From the NCBI GenBank assembly GCA_005884125.1, contig VAXP01000008.1, positions 1 to 44,808 of the forward strand: 44,808 nt of DNA, written 5' to 3'. The position numbers were made by a program, and so were the translations under genes. Position 1 is the stretch's first letter. The number at the start of each line of letters is the position of its first letter. Below, piece after piece: positions 26,050 to 35,502 of this stretch. Source of the DNA: Actinomycetota bacterium. GTDB taxonomy: Bacteria > Actinomycetota > Acidimicrobiia > Acidimicrobiales > AC-35. A model generated the notes under the pieces. The model did not search any database, was not told where the DNA came from, and saw only the letters and a program-made list of their open reading frames with translations.

Positions 26050-28335
26050 ATGGCGGTAGCCCCGAACACCCCGGTCGAGGTCATCGACTCGGTCTACGGA
26101 CGGCTCCCGGAGCGGGTCGACACGGGCCGCCGGCGCCTGGGACGGCCCCTCACCCTGTCGGAGAAGATCCTCTTCAACCACCTGGCCCAACCCGACTCGC
26201 AGCCCCTGCAGCGGGGTCGCAGCTACGCCGAGCTCTACCCCGACCGGGTCGCCATGCAGGACGCAACGGCCCAGATGGCGCTCCTGCAGTTCATGACCGC
26301 GGGCCTGCCCGAGGTGGCCGTCCCCACCACCGTGCACTGCGACCACCTCATCCAGGCCCGGGTGGGCGCGGGGCCGGACATGACCGCCGCCCTCGAGGCC
26401 AACGAGGAGGTCTACGAGTTCCTGCGCACGGTTTCGGGCAAGTACGGCATCGGCTTTTGGAAGCCGGGCTCGGGGATCATCCACCAGGTCGTGCTCGAGC
26501 AGTACGCCTTCCCGGGCGGGATGATGATCGGCACCGACAGCCACACCCCCAACGCCGGCGGGCTGGCGACCATCGCCATCGGGGTAGGCGGGGCCGACGC
26601 CGTCGACGTGATGGTGGGAGGCACCTTCGGCGTGCGCTGGCCCAAGCTCATCGGCGTCCACCTCACCGGCCACATGCGGGGCTGGACGGCGCCCAAGGAC
26701 ATCATCCTCAAGGTGGCCGAGATCCTCACCGTCAAGGGCGGCACCGGCGCCATCGTCGAGTACTTCGGGCCCGGGAGCGAGTCCATCAGCGCCACGGGCA
26801 AGGCCACCGTGTGCAACATGGGCGCCGAGATCGGCGCCACCTGCTCGCTGTTCCCCTACGACGAGCACGGCGCCCTCTACCTCAAGGCCACGGGCCGGGA
26901 GGCCTACGCCGACCGGGCCTCGCGGGTCATGGAGCACCTGCGCCCCGACGACGAGGTGGAGGCCGAGCCCCAGCGCTTCTTCGACCGGGTGATCGAGCTC
27001 GACCTCTCCTCGCTCGAGCCCCACATCGTGGGGCCCCACACCCCCGACCTGGCCCGCCCCGTGTCCCGCATGGGCGCCGACGCCCAGGCCAACGGCTGGC
27101 CCGTCGAGCTCACCAACTGCCTGGTGGGCTCGTGCACCAACTCGTCGTACGAGGACATCACCCGGGCGGCCAGCGTGGCCCGGCAGGCCGCGGCCAAGGG
27201 GCTCACGGCCAAGGTGCCCCTGCTCGTCACCCCGGGCTCGGAGCGGGTGCGGGCCACCATCGAGCGCGACGGGCTGCTGGCCGACCTCGAGGCCATCGGC
27301 GCCCGGGTGCTGGCCAACGCCTGCGGCCCCTGCATCGGCCAGTGGAAGCGCGACGACATCGCCGAGGGCGAGGTCAACTCCATCCTCAACTCGTACAACC
27401 GCAACTTCCCCAAGCGCAACGACGGCAGCGCCAGCACCCTGGCTTTCATCGCCTCGCCCGAGATCGTGGTGGCCTACGCCCTGGCCGGGACCCTGGCCTT
27501 CGACCCCCTCCGCGACGAGGTGGACGGGACCATGCTGGAGCCCCCCGTGGGCGAGGAGCTTCCGGCGCGCGGCTTCGAGACGGGCGAGGCCGGCTTCGTC
27601 CCCCCGCCCGAGTCGGGGGCGTCGGTCGAGGTGGTCATCCGCCCCGACAGCGACCGCCTCCAGCGCCTCGAGCCCTTCCCGGCGTGGGACGGCCGCGACT
27701 TCGAGGAGCTGCCCGTGCTGCTCAAGGCCAAGGGCAAGTGCACCACCGACCACATCTCGGCGGCCGGACCCTGGCTCCGTTACCGCGGCCATCTGGAGAA
27801 CATCTGCGGGAACCTGTTCCTCGGCGCGGTCAACGCCTTCACCGGCAAGGCGGGCGAGGGTCGCTGCGTCGTGCACGGCGAGACCGAGCCCTTCCCCGAC
27901 GTGGCCCGCCACTGCCGGGAGGCGGGCCAGCCCTGGGTCGCGGTCGGCGACGAGAACTACGGAGAGGGCTCGTCGCGCGAGCACGCGGCCATGGAGCCCC
28001 GCTTCATGGGCGCCGTGGCCGTCCTGGCCCGGTCCTTCGCCCGCATCCACGAGACCAACCTAAAGAAGCAGGGCATGCTCGCCCTCACCTTCTCCGACTC
28101 CGCCACCTACGACCTCGTCGACGAGCAGGACCGCATCTCGGTCATGGGGCTCGGCAAGCTGGCGCCCGACGAGCCCGTGACCTGCCTGCTGCACAAGCCC
28201 GACGGCTCCCCGGTCGAGTTCACCTGCACCCACACCATGTCCGCCGAGCACATCGAGTGGTTCAAGGCGGGCAGCGCCCTCAACCTCATTCGGGCCCGTC
28301 AGCGCAGCGGGGGCCGCAGCCCGGCCACGCCCTGA
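26050..28335 (+). CDS. Aconitate hydratase
   Basis: VTVHCDHL-like [69 protein letters not shown]. Start set at ATG 26050 behind a GAGGAGG ribosome binding site. Confidence 0.94.
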   Translation: MAVAPNTPVEVIDSVYGRLPERVDTGRRRLGRPLTLSEKILFNHLAQPDSQPLQRGRSYAELYPDRVAMQDATAQMALLQFMTAGLPEVAVPTTVHCDHLIQARVGAGPDMTAALEANEEVYEFLRTVSGKYGIGFWKPGSGIIHQVVLEQYAFPGGMMIGTDSHTPNAGGLATIAIGVGGADAVDVMVGGTFGVRWPKLIGVHLTGHMRGWTAPKDIILKVAEILTVKGGTGAIVEYFGPGSESISATGKATVCNMGAEIGATCSLFPYDEHGALYLKATGREAYADRASRVMEHLRPDDEVEAEPQRFFDRVIELDLSSLEPHIVGPHTPDLARPVSRMGADAQANGWPVELTNCLVGSCTNSSYEDITRAASVARQAAAKGLTAKVPLLVTPGSERVRATIERDGLLADLEAIGARVLANACGPCIGQWKRDDIAEGEVNSILNSYNRNFPKRNDGSASTLAFIASPEIVVAYALAGTLAFDPLRDEVDGTMLEPPVGEELPARGFETGEAGFVPPPESGASVEVVIRPDSDRLQRLEPFPAWDGRDFEELPVLLKAKGKCTTDHISAAGPWLRYRGHLENICGNLFLGAVNAFTGKAGEGRCVVHGETEPFPDVARHCREAGQPWVAVGDENYGEGSSREHAAMEPRFMGAVAVLARSFARIHETNLKKQGMLALTFSDSATYDLVDEQDRISVMGLGKLAPDEPVTCLLHKPDGSPVEFTCTHTMSAEHIEWFKAGSALNLIRARQRSGGRSPATP

Positions 28336-29138
28336 CGCAGCCGTCCCCTCAGCCCTGGGCCCCGGGCGGCCAGGGCCGGGGCCTGGGCCAGGCGCTCCCG
28401 GCGCAACTCATCCACCTCGGCGTCGTCCAGGGGGGCGAGGGCGGGTCCACCTTGGTCGCCGTCACCGGCGCCGCCCAGCACCCAGCCCAGCAGTAGGTCG
28501 GCCAGCGCCGGGTTGCGGGCCAGCACGGGGCCGTGCAGGTAGGTGCCCACCACCCGCCCGCTCACCGCGCCCTCGCTGCCGTCGCCCCCGCCGTTGCCCA
28601 CGCCGACCCGGACGCGGGCCAGCGGGCGCACCCCGGGGCCGAGCTCGGTGACGGCGCCGTGGTTCTCGTATCCGGTCAGGGGCGGGATGCTCCGGTCCGA
28701 CCGGGCCAAGCCGACGGGATCGGCCACCACCTCCCCCACCGCCCGGGGCCCGCTCCCCTTGCGGGTGCGCACGTCGAGCAGACCCAGGCCGGGAAGCGGG
28801 CGTCCGTCGGCCCCGGCGAACTCCTGGCCCACCACCTGGAAGCCGGCGCACACGGCCAGCACCACGGCGCCGTCCTCGACGGCCCGGTTGAGGGGCCGCC
28901 CGTCCAGGAGCTCGAGCGCGGAGCGGGCCTCGGGCCCGTCCTCGCCCCCTCCCAGGCAGTACACGTCGCACGTGGCCGGCACGGGCTCGCCCGAGCGGAT
29001 CTCGACCACCTCGGCAGGGACGCCCCGCCAGCGCAGACGCTCGGCCAGCACGACGCCGTTGCCCCCGTCCCCGTAGGTGCCGAGCAGGTCCGGGTGCACC
29101 ACCGCCACCCTGACGGCCGACTCACGCGGCCGGGGCAC
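28299..29138 (-). CDS. gatD: Type 1 glutamine amidotransferase, GatD-like (lipid II amidation)
   Basis: [51 protein letters not shown] (catalytic Cys), [32 protein letters not shown]; adjacent to MurT. Confidence 0.85.
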   Translation of the reverse strand: MPRPRESAVRVAVVHPDLLGTYGDGGNGVVLAERLRWRGVPAEVVEIRSGEPVPATCDVYCLGGGEDGPEARSALELLDGRPLNRAVEDGAVVLAVCAGFQVVGQEFAGADGRPLPGLGLLDVRTRKGSGPRAVGEVVADPVGLARSDRSIPPLTGYENHGAVTELGPGVRPLARVRVGVGNGGGDGSEGAVSGRVVGTYLHGPVLARNPALADLLLGWVLGGAGDGDQGGPALAPLDDAEVDELRRERLAQAPALAARGPGLRGRLRQGVAGLRPPLR

Positions 29139-30408
29139 GGCTCGTCCCTCCCCGTCCGGCCAGGGCCGACCTCAGGTCCTGGAAGGCGGTGTAGTTGCCC
29201 ACGAAGTCCACCTCAGGCACCCCGGAGCGGACGACAGCCTCCCGCATATTCGGCACCCGCACGTGCGCGACCCCGGCATAGCGCAGGCGCACGGCGAGGT
29301 CGGCCGAGCGCTCGCCCGTGGCCACCACCCGCCGGCCCCGGAGCCGTTCGAAGGGAACATCCCACAGCCACGATGGGTCCCGTCCGTCGGCGATGCGGGC
29401 GTTGATGGCGACCACCACGGGCGCCGGCGCGGGGGCGAGCAGGTCGAAGATCCCGACCCACCCCGCCGGGTTCTTGGCCAAGAGGAGGCGGGTGCGCACG
29501 CCGCCCACATCGACCACCTCGTAGCGGCCGAACACTTCGGTCGTCGACCCCATGGCGTCGAGGGCCTGCTGCACGGGCACCCCCATGGCGGCCGCGGCCG
29601 TGGCCGCCATGGCCGCGTTCCCCAGGTTGAACCGCCCCGGCAGCCGCAGTGAGAGGGGAAAGCGGCGGCCGTCGGCCAGGAGCAGCTGCCCGTCCTCCAG
29701 CCACACGTCGGGTCGGGGCCGGCGGAACCCGCAGGCGCAAGCCCACTGCTCACCCTGGTAGGCGATGCGCCCCTCGCACTGGGGGCAACCGCCGGCGTCG
29801 GCCCGCCAGGGCTGGCCCGCGGCAACCCATCGCACCGATCGGGCCGCGGATGCGGCCCAGACCACGATGGGATCGTCGGCGTTGGCCACGACGGCGCCGT
29901 CCAGCCCGGGCAGGGCCCGCCGCCACCGGGCCCCGAGCATGCGCACCTCGCTCACCCGGTCGAGCTGGTCCCGGCTCAGGTTGAGCAGCGTCACCACCGC
30001 GGGACGGGTGGCCGAGGCGACCTGGCCCAGCCAGGCCTCGTCCACCTCCAGGGCCGCGGCGGAACCGGGCCCCGACCCCCGGTTGGCGGACAGGGCCGCC
30101 ACCAGGCCCGACGGGAGGTTGGCCCCGCCAATGTTCGTGCACGCCGGTCCGGCGCTGGAGAGGGCCGCGGCCAGCAACTGGGTGGTCGTGGTCTTGCCGT
30201 TGGTGCCGCTGACCAGGGCGACCCGGCGGCCCCGGGCCAGGCGGGCCAGCGCGTCAGGGTCGAGGACCAGTGTGACCCGCCCGCCTATGACCGTCCCGCT
30301 GCCCGCGCCCAGCCGGCGGGAGAGCGAACCCACCAACCCACCCACCCCCGAGGCCAGACGCGTGCGGACGGGAAGCTGGGCCGTGTCCCCCGGGGTGGGG
30401 GCGCTCAT
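29122..30408 (-). CDS. murT: MurT-like Mur ligase family protein (lipid II isoglutaminyl synthase subunit)
   Basis: SGTNGKTTTTQLLAAAL, LLNLSRDQLDRVSEV, zinc-ribbon CPQCEGRIAYQGEQWACACGFRRP, C-terminal MurT-like domain; paired with GatD. ATG at 30408. Confidence 0.88.
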   Translation of the reverse strand: MSAPTPGDTAQLPVRTRLASGVGGLVGSLSRRLGAGSGTVIGGRVTLVLDPDALARLARGRRVALVSGTNGKTTTTQLLAAALSSAGPACTNIGGANLPSGLVAALSANRGSGPGSAAALEVDEAWLGQVASATRPAVVTLLNLSRDQLDRVSEVRMLGARWRRALPGLDGAVVANADDPIVVWAASAARSVRWVAAGQPWRADAGGCPQCEGRIAYQGEQWACACGFRRPRPDVWLEDGQLLLADGRRFPLSLRLPGRFNLGNAAMAATAAAAMGVPVQQALDAMGSTTEVFGRYEVVDVGGVRTRLLLAKNPAGWVGIFDLLAPAPAPVVVAINARIADGRDPSWLWDVPFERLRGRRVVATGERSADLAVRLRYAGVAHVRVPNMREAVVRSGVPEVDFVGNYTAFQDLRSALAGRGGTSRAPAA

Positions 30409-31811
30409 GCAGGGGCGACCGCGTCGAGGGGGGCGCCGGGCGGCATGGCCCGAGCCACCTCCTCGGCGCTGGGCTGCACCACCTGCCTGGCCTCGGCCGG
30501 CAGCAGGTCGATGATGGCGGCCATGATCGCGTCGGTGTCGGCCACCGCGTCCACGAGGCCCAGGGCCACGGGCCGGCCGACGCGCACGCGCACGGTGGGG
30601 GGGTGGAGCAGGTTGCCGATGCGCGGCACCCGCGCCGAGCGGGGCCAGACGAGCTCGGTGCCCCACAGCCCCACGGGGACGACGGGCGCACCGGTCATGG
30701 CCGCCAGGCGGGCCGCGCCCGTCCTGCCCCTCAGCACCGGGTCGAAGAAGTCGCGACCTCGGGGGATGGTCCCCTGGGGCAGCACGGCCACCAGCTGACC
30801 GCCCTCCAGGGCGCGCGCCGCCTCCCGCAGGGGCTCGTCCGATCCGCTGCCGCGTTCCACGCGGATGCCTCCCATGGCCCGAGCCAGGGCGCCCACCACG
30901 GGAGCGTCGAAGACCTCCTTCTTGCCCAGGAAGCGCAAGGGCCGGCCCCGCCTGGCCGCGGCCAGGCCCAGGGCGGCCACGTCGAAGTAGCTGCGGTGGT
31001 TGGACACCACGATGGCCGGTCCCTGTTCGGGGACGAGGTCGACGCCGGCCATGTCGAAGCGGGCGTAGGGCATGAGCTCTGGGCGGGTCACCACCCGCAC
31101 CAGGTCGTAGGGCTCCAGCCCGAAAAGCTTGGGCACGCCGGGGGGGACGTCCAGGAAGAGCACGGGCCAGCGCCTCACGGTGGCTACCGCCCGCAGCCTG
31201 GGGTCCGGGTTGACGGCGTGGGGATGGCCGACCGCGGCCAGCAGGGGCACGTCATAGAGGCTGTCGGAATAAGCGAAGCTCTGGCTCAGGTCGACGTCGC
31301 GCCCCGCGGCCCACCGCCGCACCGCGCTGAGCTTGCCCAGGGCCCACACGAACTCCCCGACCAGCTTGCCGGTGTACTGGCCCCCGTCCTCGGCGTAGCG
31401 GGTGGCGACGACGTCGTCGAAGCCCAGTCTCTCGGCCAGGGGAAGGACAAGGTCGTACGGGGTGGTGGTGGCGAGCACCGTGGGCCTGCCCGCGCTGCGG
31501 TGCTCGGCCAGGAGGGGACGGGCGAAGGGCGTGACCAGCTTCTCCAGCTTGTCGGCCGCGGCCCGGCCCGCTTCCCGCACCGCCTCCGCCGACCACCCCC
31601 GGGCGAGGAAGGCCGCGCCCCGAGCCAGGGCGATGGACGGCAGCGTCTCGCCCACGGCCTCATAGAACGAGTAGAGGGCGCCCTGGAACGGGAGCTGGCG
31701 CTCGGGGGCGATCCCCGCGGCCACCAGGGCCTCATTGATCAAGGGCCCGCTCGCGCCGCGAAGCAAGGTGCGATCGAGGTCGAAGAAGGCTGCCGCGCCC
31801 ACGCGGTGCAC
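30405..31811 (-). CDS. Bifunctional HAD-IB family hydrolase / PlsC-like acyltransferase fusion
   Basis: AAFFDLDRTLLRGASG and FAYSDSLYDVPLLAAVGHPHAVNPDPRLRAVA (HAD-IB), then VSNHRSYFDVAALGLAA (HX4D) and FPQGTIPRG-like VLPQGTIPRGRDFFDPVLRGRTGAARLAAMTGAPVVPVGLWGTE. Confidence 0.9.
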   Translation of the reverse strand: MHRVGAAAFFDLDRTLLRGASGPLINEALVAAGIAPERQLPFQGALYSFYEAVGETLPSIALARGAAFLARGWSAEAVREAGRAAADKLEKLVTPFARPLLAEHRSAGRPTVLATTTPYDLVLPLAERLGFDDVVATRYAEDGGQYTGKLVGEFVWALGKLSAVRRWAAGRDVDLSQSFAYSDSLYDVPLLAAVGHPHAVNPDPRLRAVATVRRWPVLFLDVPPGVPKLFGLEPYDLVRVVTRPELMPYARFDMAGVDLVPEQGPAIVVSNHRSYFDVAALGLAAARRGRPLRFLGKKEVFDAPVVGALARAMGGIRVERGSGSDEPLREAARALEGGQLVAVLPQGTIPRGRDFFDPVLRGRTGAARLAAMTGAPVVPVGLWGTELVWPRSARVPRIGNLLHPPTVRVRVGRPVALGLVDAVADTDAIMAAIIDLLPAEARQVVQPSAEEVARAMPPGAPLDAVAPA

Positions 31812-31841
31812 GGTACAGCCGCGGGGCCACGCTGCGGCCGG

Positions 31842-31924
31842 GGTCCCGCGGCAGCGCCGTCAAACGCAGGCCGGTGGGGCTGGGGTCCCGCGGCCGCGCC
31901 GGGAACGCAGGCCGCTGGGGCTGG
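31842..31924. repeat. Two imperfect tandem copies (42 bp and 41 bp) in the leader region upstream of the HAD-PlsC gene
   Basis: GGTCCCGCGGCAGCGCCGTCAAACGCAGGCCGGTGGGGCTGG (31842-31883) followed by GGTCCCGCGGCCGCGCCGGGAACGCAGGCCGCTGGGGCTGG (31884-31924). Confidence 0.8.
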
Positions 31925-31974
31925 GGGCCCCGGCGGCACCGCGATGAGCGCTTGCGCGAAGAGCCATGAAAAGA

Positions 31975-32009
31975 GAGAAGGGGCCGGCTGGGGAATCCGG
32001 CCCCTTCTC
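31975..32009 (-). terminator. Perfect 13-bp stem hairpin with a short T-rich run on the minus-strand 3' side; terminator or attenuator-like
   Basis: GAGAAGGGGCCGG-CTGGGGAAT-CCGGCCCCTTCTC; read on the minus strand it is followed by TCTTTTCAT. Confidence 0.6.
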
Positions 32010-32128
32010 GAGACCTAGAGGGGCCTGGGAGGGGGGATTCCCGCCCGCTCGGTCTGCCCGTCCAGTATGACCGGGATGGGCGGCATCTGTCCAACAGTTA
32101 TGGAGGATACGGGCTATCATCGTCGCAG

Positions 32129-33040
32129 ATGGACCTGCGTCAGCTCCATGCCCTGGTGGCCGTGGCCGACAACGGCACCTTCTCGGCTGCCGCCGACGCC
32201 CTCCATACCGTGCAGTCCAACGTGTCGACCCATGTGGCCCGCCTCGAGCGGGAGCTGGGCGCCACCCTGGTGGATCGGGCCGCGGGGCAGCTCACCGCCG
32301 AGGGAGAAGCCGTTGTGGCCCGGGCCCGTCGGGTCGGCGTCGAGCTCGAGGCCCTCGTCTCCGACGTCGCCGCCCTGCGCCACGAGGTGGTGGGCACCAC
32401 CCGCCTGGGGATGATCGGCACCACGGCCCGCTGGCTCATCCCCCCTCTGCTCGAGGTGACGGCCGAACGCCACCCCAAGCTGCGCCTGGTCGTGGTGGAG
32501 GGCATCTCCACGTCGCTCGAGCCCCAACTCGCGGCCGGGAGCCTGGACCTCGCCGTGGTCAACGTGCCCGTGCCCGACGACAACCTGGTCGCCCGGCCTC
32601 TCTTCGCCGAGGACCTGGTCATGGTCGTGCCCATCAGCCATCCGCTGGCCCGAGCCGGCCCCATACCCCTGGCCGGGCTGGGAGAGCTGCCGCTCCTCCT
32701 GCCCATGCCGGGCACGGCCTTCCGCGACGAGCTCGACGCCGCCGTTCGTGCCGCGGGCGTGACCCTGCAGGCCAAGGCCGAGCTCGACGGCACCCCGCTC
32801 ATCGCCGCCCTCACCTTCGAAGGCCTGGGACCGGCCATCCTCCCGGCCACGGCGGTGCCCGCCTACCTGCGCCGGGAGTGGGCCCTGGTCGGGGTGGAGG
32901 GCATTCCCCGCCGGCACATCGGGGTCGCCCAGCGCCGGCGCGGGTTGCTGTCAGGCGCGGCCCGCGCCGTGCTGGAGATGCTGCACGAGCTGATCGCCGA
33001 CGCCGACGCCCGGCCCCCCGGCATCCATCCAGCGCAGTGA
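32129..33040 (+). CDS. LysR family transcriptional regulator
   Basis: MDLRQLHALVAVADNGTFSAAADALHTVQSNVSTHVARLERELGATLVDR (LysR HTH) plus a LysR substrate-binding domain. Confidence 0.95.
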   Translation: MDLRQLHALVAVADNGTFSAAADALHTVQSNVSTHVARLERELGATLVDRAAGQLTAEGEAVVARARRVGVELEALVSDVAALRHEVVGTTRLGMIGTTARWLIPPLLEVTAERHPKLRLVVVEGISTSLEPQLAAGSLDLAVVNVPVPDDNLVARPLFAEDLVMVVPISHPLARAGPIPLAGLGELPLLLPMPGTAFRDELDAAVRAAGVTLQAKAELDGTPLIAALTFEGLGPAILPATAVPAYLRREWALVGVEGIPRRHIGVAQRRRGLLSGAARAVLEMLHELIADADARPPGIHPAQ

Positions 33041-33050
33041 TGGGGCGGCT

Positions 33051-33791
33051 GTGACAGACCGGGCTGCGGGCCCCGGGCCCATCGCCCTGGTCGGCAGCGG
33101 CGAGTTCCTCCCGGTCATGGAGGAGATCGACTCCGACCTGCTTGCCGGGCGTGCGCCCCGCGCCGCGTTCCTGCCCACCGCCGCGGCCGAGGAGGGCCCG
33201 GACCGCCTGCGCTACTGGGTGGACCTGGGCACCGACCACTTCCGGCGCCTGGGCGTCGAACCGGTGCCCGTCCTGGTGCTCGACCGGCCCGGCGCCGACG
33301 ACCCCTCCCTGACCGGGGCCATCGCGGGAGCCGGACTGGTGTACCTGTCGGGCGGGAACCCCGGCTTCCTCGCGGCCACGCTGAGGGACACGGCGGTGTG
33401 GCGGGCCATCGTGGACGCCTGGAGGGCGGGGGCGGCCCTGGCCGGTTGCTCGGCGGGGGCCGCCGCGCTCACGGCCGTGGCCGGCAACGTGCGCGATCCG
33501 AGTCGGGGCGACGGCCGGGGCCTCGGCCTCATCCCCCACATCGGAGTGATCCCCCACTTCGACCGCATCGAGGCCTGGCGGCCCGGGCTCACGGCCAGGA
33601 TCAGAAGCGCGGCACCTCCGGGAACCACGGTCGTGGGCATCGACGAGGAGACGGCGCTGGTGGGCGGCCCCGAGCGGTGGCGGGTGCGGGGCGCCAGGAC
33701 GGTCACCGTCTTGTCGGCCGGCCCCGACGCCGACGGGCGGGCCGTCCACGCCGCCGGCGAAGACCTGGTGATAAGGCCGGCAGCCTCCTGA
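33051..33791 (+). CDS. Peptidase S51 / cyanophycinase-like, class I GATase-fold serine hydrolase
   Basis: GPIALVGSGEFLPVMEEID, LVYLSGGNPGFLAATLRDT, LAGCSAGAAAL (nucleophile elbow). Confidence 0.85.
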   Translation: MTDRAAGPGPIALVGSGEFLPVMEEIDSDLLAGRAPRAAFLPTAAAEEGPDRLRYWVDLGTDHFRRLGVEPVPVLVLDRPGADDPSLTGAIAGAGLVYLSGGNPGFLAATLRDTAVWRAIVDAWRAGAALAGCSAGAAALTAVAGNVRDPSRGDGRGLGLIPHIGVIPHFDRIEAWRPGLTARIRSAAPPGTTVVGIDEETALVGGPERWRVRGARTVTVLSAGPDADGRAVHAAGEDLVIRPAAS

Positions 33792-33796
33792 CCGGA

Positions 33797-34135
33797 TCAG
33801 GCCTCGGCCGTCGCCTCCTCGACCGAAGCGTGGCTGGCAAAGACCTTATTGAGCCCGGTGATCTCGATGACGCGAACCACGTTGGGGCGGGCCGCGGCCA
33901 GACGCAGCTCCCCCTGCTGGCTGCGCAGGGTCTTGAAGACGCCGATGAGGCTGCCCAGGCCGGTGGAGTCGACGAAGCCGACCCCGCCCAGGTCCACCAC
34001 CATGTGGTTGACCCCGCCCTCGGTCACCTCGTTCAGCCTCGTCCGTAGGGCGGGAGCGGAGTAGACGTCGATGTCGCCCTCGACGTGCACGACCGTCCAG
34101 CCGTTGCGTTCCGACACCGTGCAGCTCAGATCCAC
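33797..34135 (-). CDS. STAS-domain anti-sigma factor antagonist
   Basis: VHVEGDIDVYSAPALRTRLNEVTEGGVNHMVVDLGGVGFVDSTGLGSLIGVFKTLRS (phosphorylatable Ser in DSTGLG). GTG start at 34135. Confidence 0.9.
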   Translation of the reverse strand: MDLSCTVSERNGWTVVHVEGDIDVYSAPALRTRLNEVTEGGVNHMVVDLGGVGFVDSTGLGSLIGVFKTLRSQQGELRLAAARPNVVRVIEITGLNKVFASHASVEEATAEA

Positions 34136-34252
34136 GAGACCCCCAGGCCGAGGCCGGATACCCCCCGGCGGCGGCCCAGGCTGCCACACCATCCCAGGGC
34201 CGGCACACCCGGGGCCCACCCCCCCTCGAGGTGAACAGGGCCCGGACGCGTC

Positions 34253-34292
34253 GACGCCGCTCGGTCGCTGGTCAGCGGACCCGAGCGGCGTC
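34253..34292. other. 40-nt imperfect hairpin, 12-bp perfect outer stem with nested inner stem
   Basis: GACGCCGCTCGG-T-CGCTGGTCAGCG-GAC-CCGAGCGGCGTC; the outer arms are exact reverse complements. Confidence 0.7.
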
Positions 34293-34418
34293 TGGGCTCC
34301 CGGGGGGCGGGACCGTGCCAGTGTGCGCCACCAGGTAGCTCCGCGTCAATGACCCGATCGGGGGATCCACGGGCGGTGACTCTCAGCTCGTCCCCAGCCC
34401 GCCGGCTCGACAGGCCCG

Positions 34419-34868
34419 TTGCCGGCGCGCTTGGCTTCTCCGATGCTCCGCAGTATGCAGAAGCTGTTCACCGCCATGCACTCCGCCGTGTACAGCCTGA
34501 GCAAGGGCCGGGTGTTCGGCCGCTTGGGCAAGACCAGGTTCCTGCTGCTACACACCATCGGGCGCAAGTCGGCCAAAGAGCGCGTCACCCCTCTGAACTA
34601 CGTATCCGACGGGCCCGACTTCATCGTCATCGCCTCCAACGGCGGGGCCAGGCTCCACCCGGACTGGTACCTGAACCTCCAAGCCAAGCCCGAGGCCGAG
34701 GTCGAGGTGCAAGGGGCCCGCATCGTCGTGCGGGCCGTCACCGTCGACGACGACCAGCGGGAGCGGCTGTGGAACCTGGCCCGCGACACCTGGCGCTACT
34801 ACGACTCCTACCAGCAGCGCACGGACCGGGCCATCCCGGTCGTGCGCCTCCAGCGGATCGGGGGCTGA
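34419..34868 (+). CDS. Nitroreductase/deazaflavin (F420)-dependent oxidoreductase, Ddn-like
   Basis: FLLLHTIGRKSAKERVTPLNYVSDGPDFIVIASNGGARLHPDWYLNLQAKPEAEVEV. Start could be 34443-34446 (MLRSMQ...). Confidence 0.88.
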   Translation: MPARLASPMLRSMQKLFTAMHSAVYSLSKGRVFGRLGKTRFLLLHTIGRKSAKERVTPLNYVSDGPDFIVIASNGGARLHPDWYLNLQAKPEAEVEVQGARIVVRAVTVDDDQRERLWNLARDTWRYYDSYQQRTDRAIPVVRLQRIGG

Positions 34869-34869
34869 G

Positions 34870-35478
34870 GTGGACGTATTCGAGGCCATGGCCACGACCC
34901 GGGCCATGCGCCGGCTCGACCCCGACCGCGACGTCTCCGACGCCGACCTGCTCAAGGTGGTGGAGGCGGCCACCAAGGCGCCGTCGGGCGGCAACTCCCA
35001 GCCCGTGCGCTGGCTGGTGGTCAGGGACGCGGCCAAACGCAAGCAGCTGGGTGACATCTACCGCGCCTGCTGGGCGCCCGTGCGGGAGATGTACGCCGCG
35101 GCCATGAAGGAGGACGACGGGTCGGTCAACGCCCGGGTCCTGCGGTCGGCTGACTATCTGGGCGATCACATGGGCGATGCGCCGGCCATCGTGCTGCCGT
35201 GCTCCAAGGGCGCGCCCGGACAGGCCGAGTCCTCCGTGTTCGGCGCCGTGCAGAACCTGTTCCTGGCCGCACGGGCCTTGGGACTGGGCACCACCCTGAC
35301 CACGGTGCACCGCATGCGTGAGGGCGAGGTGAAGGCCCTGCTCGAGGTCCCCGACGACGTCACCACGTGGGCCATGATCCCCGTCGGCTACCCCCTTGGC
35401 CGTTGGGGCGAAGCCCAGCGTCGGCCCGTGCGCGAGGTCACCTACTGGGACAGCTGGAGGAGCCCGCCGCCGACCTGA
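34870..35478 (+). CDS. Nitroreductase family (FMN-type) protein
   Basis: MDVFEAMATTRAMRRLDPDRDVSDADLLKVVEAATKAPSGGNSQPVRWLVV; GLGTTLTTVH; IPVGYPLGRWG. Confidence 0.92.
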   Translation: MDVFEAMATTRAMRRLDPDRDVSDADLLKVVEAATKAPSGGNSQPVRWLVVRDAAKRKQLGDIYRACWAPVREMYAAAMKEDDGSVNARVLRSADYLGDHMGDAPAIVLPCSKGAPGQAESSVFGAVQNLFLAARALGLGTTLTTVHRMREGEVKALLEVPDDVTTWAMIPVGYPLGRWGEAQRRPVREVTYWDSWRSPPPT

Positions 35479-35502
35479 GACCGCGCCGCCACCTCCTCGG
35501 CG

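Noticed and set aside
26008-28050. 680-aa minus-strand ORF antisense to aconitase
   Set aside because: Shadow ORF with no recognisable motifs; aconitase on the plus strand is unambiguous.
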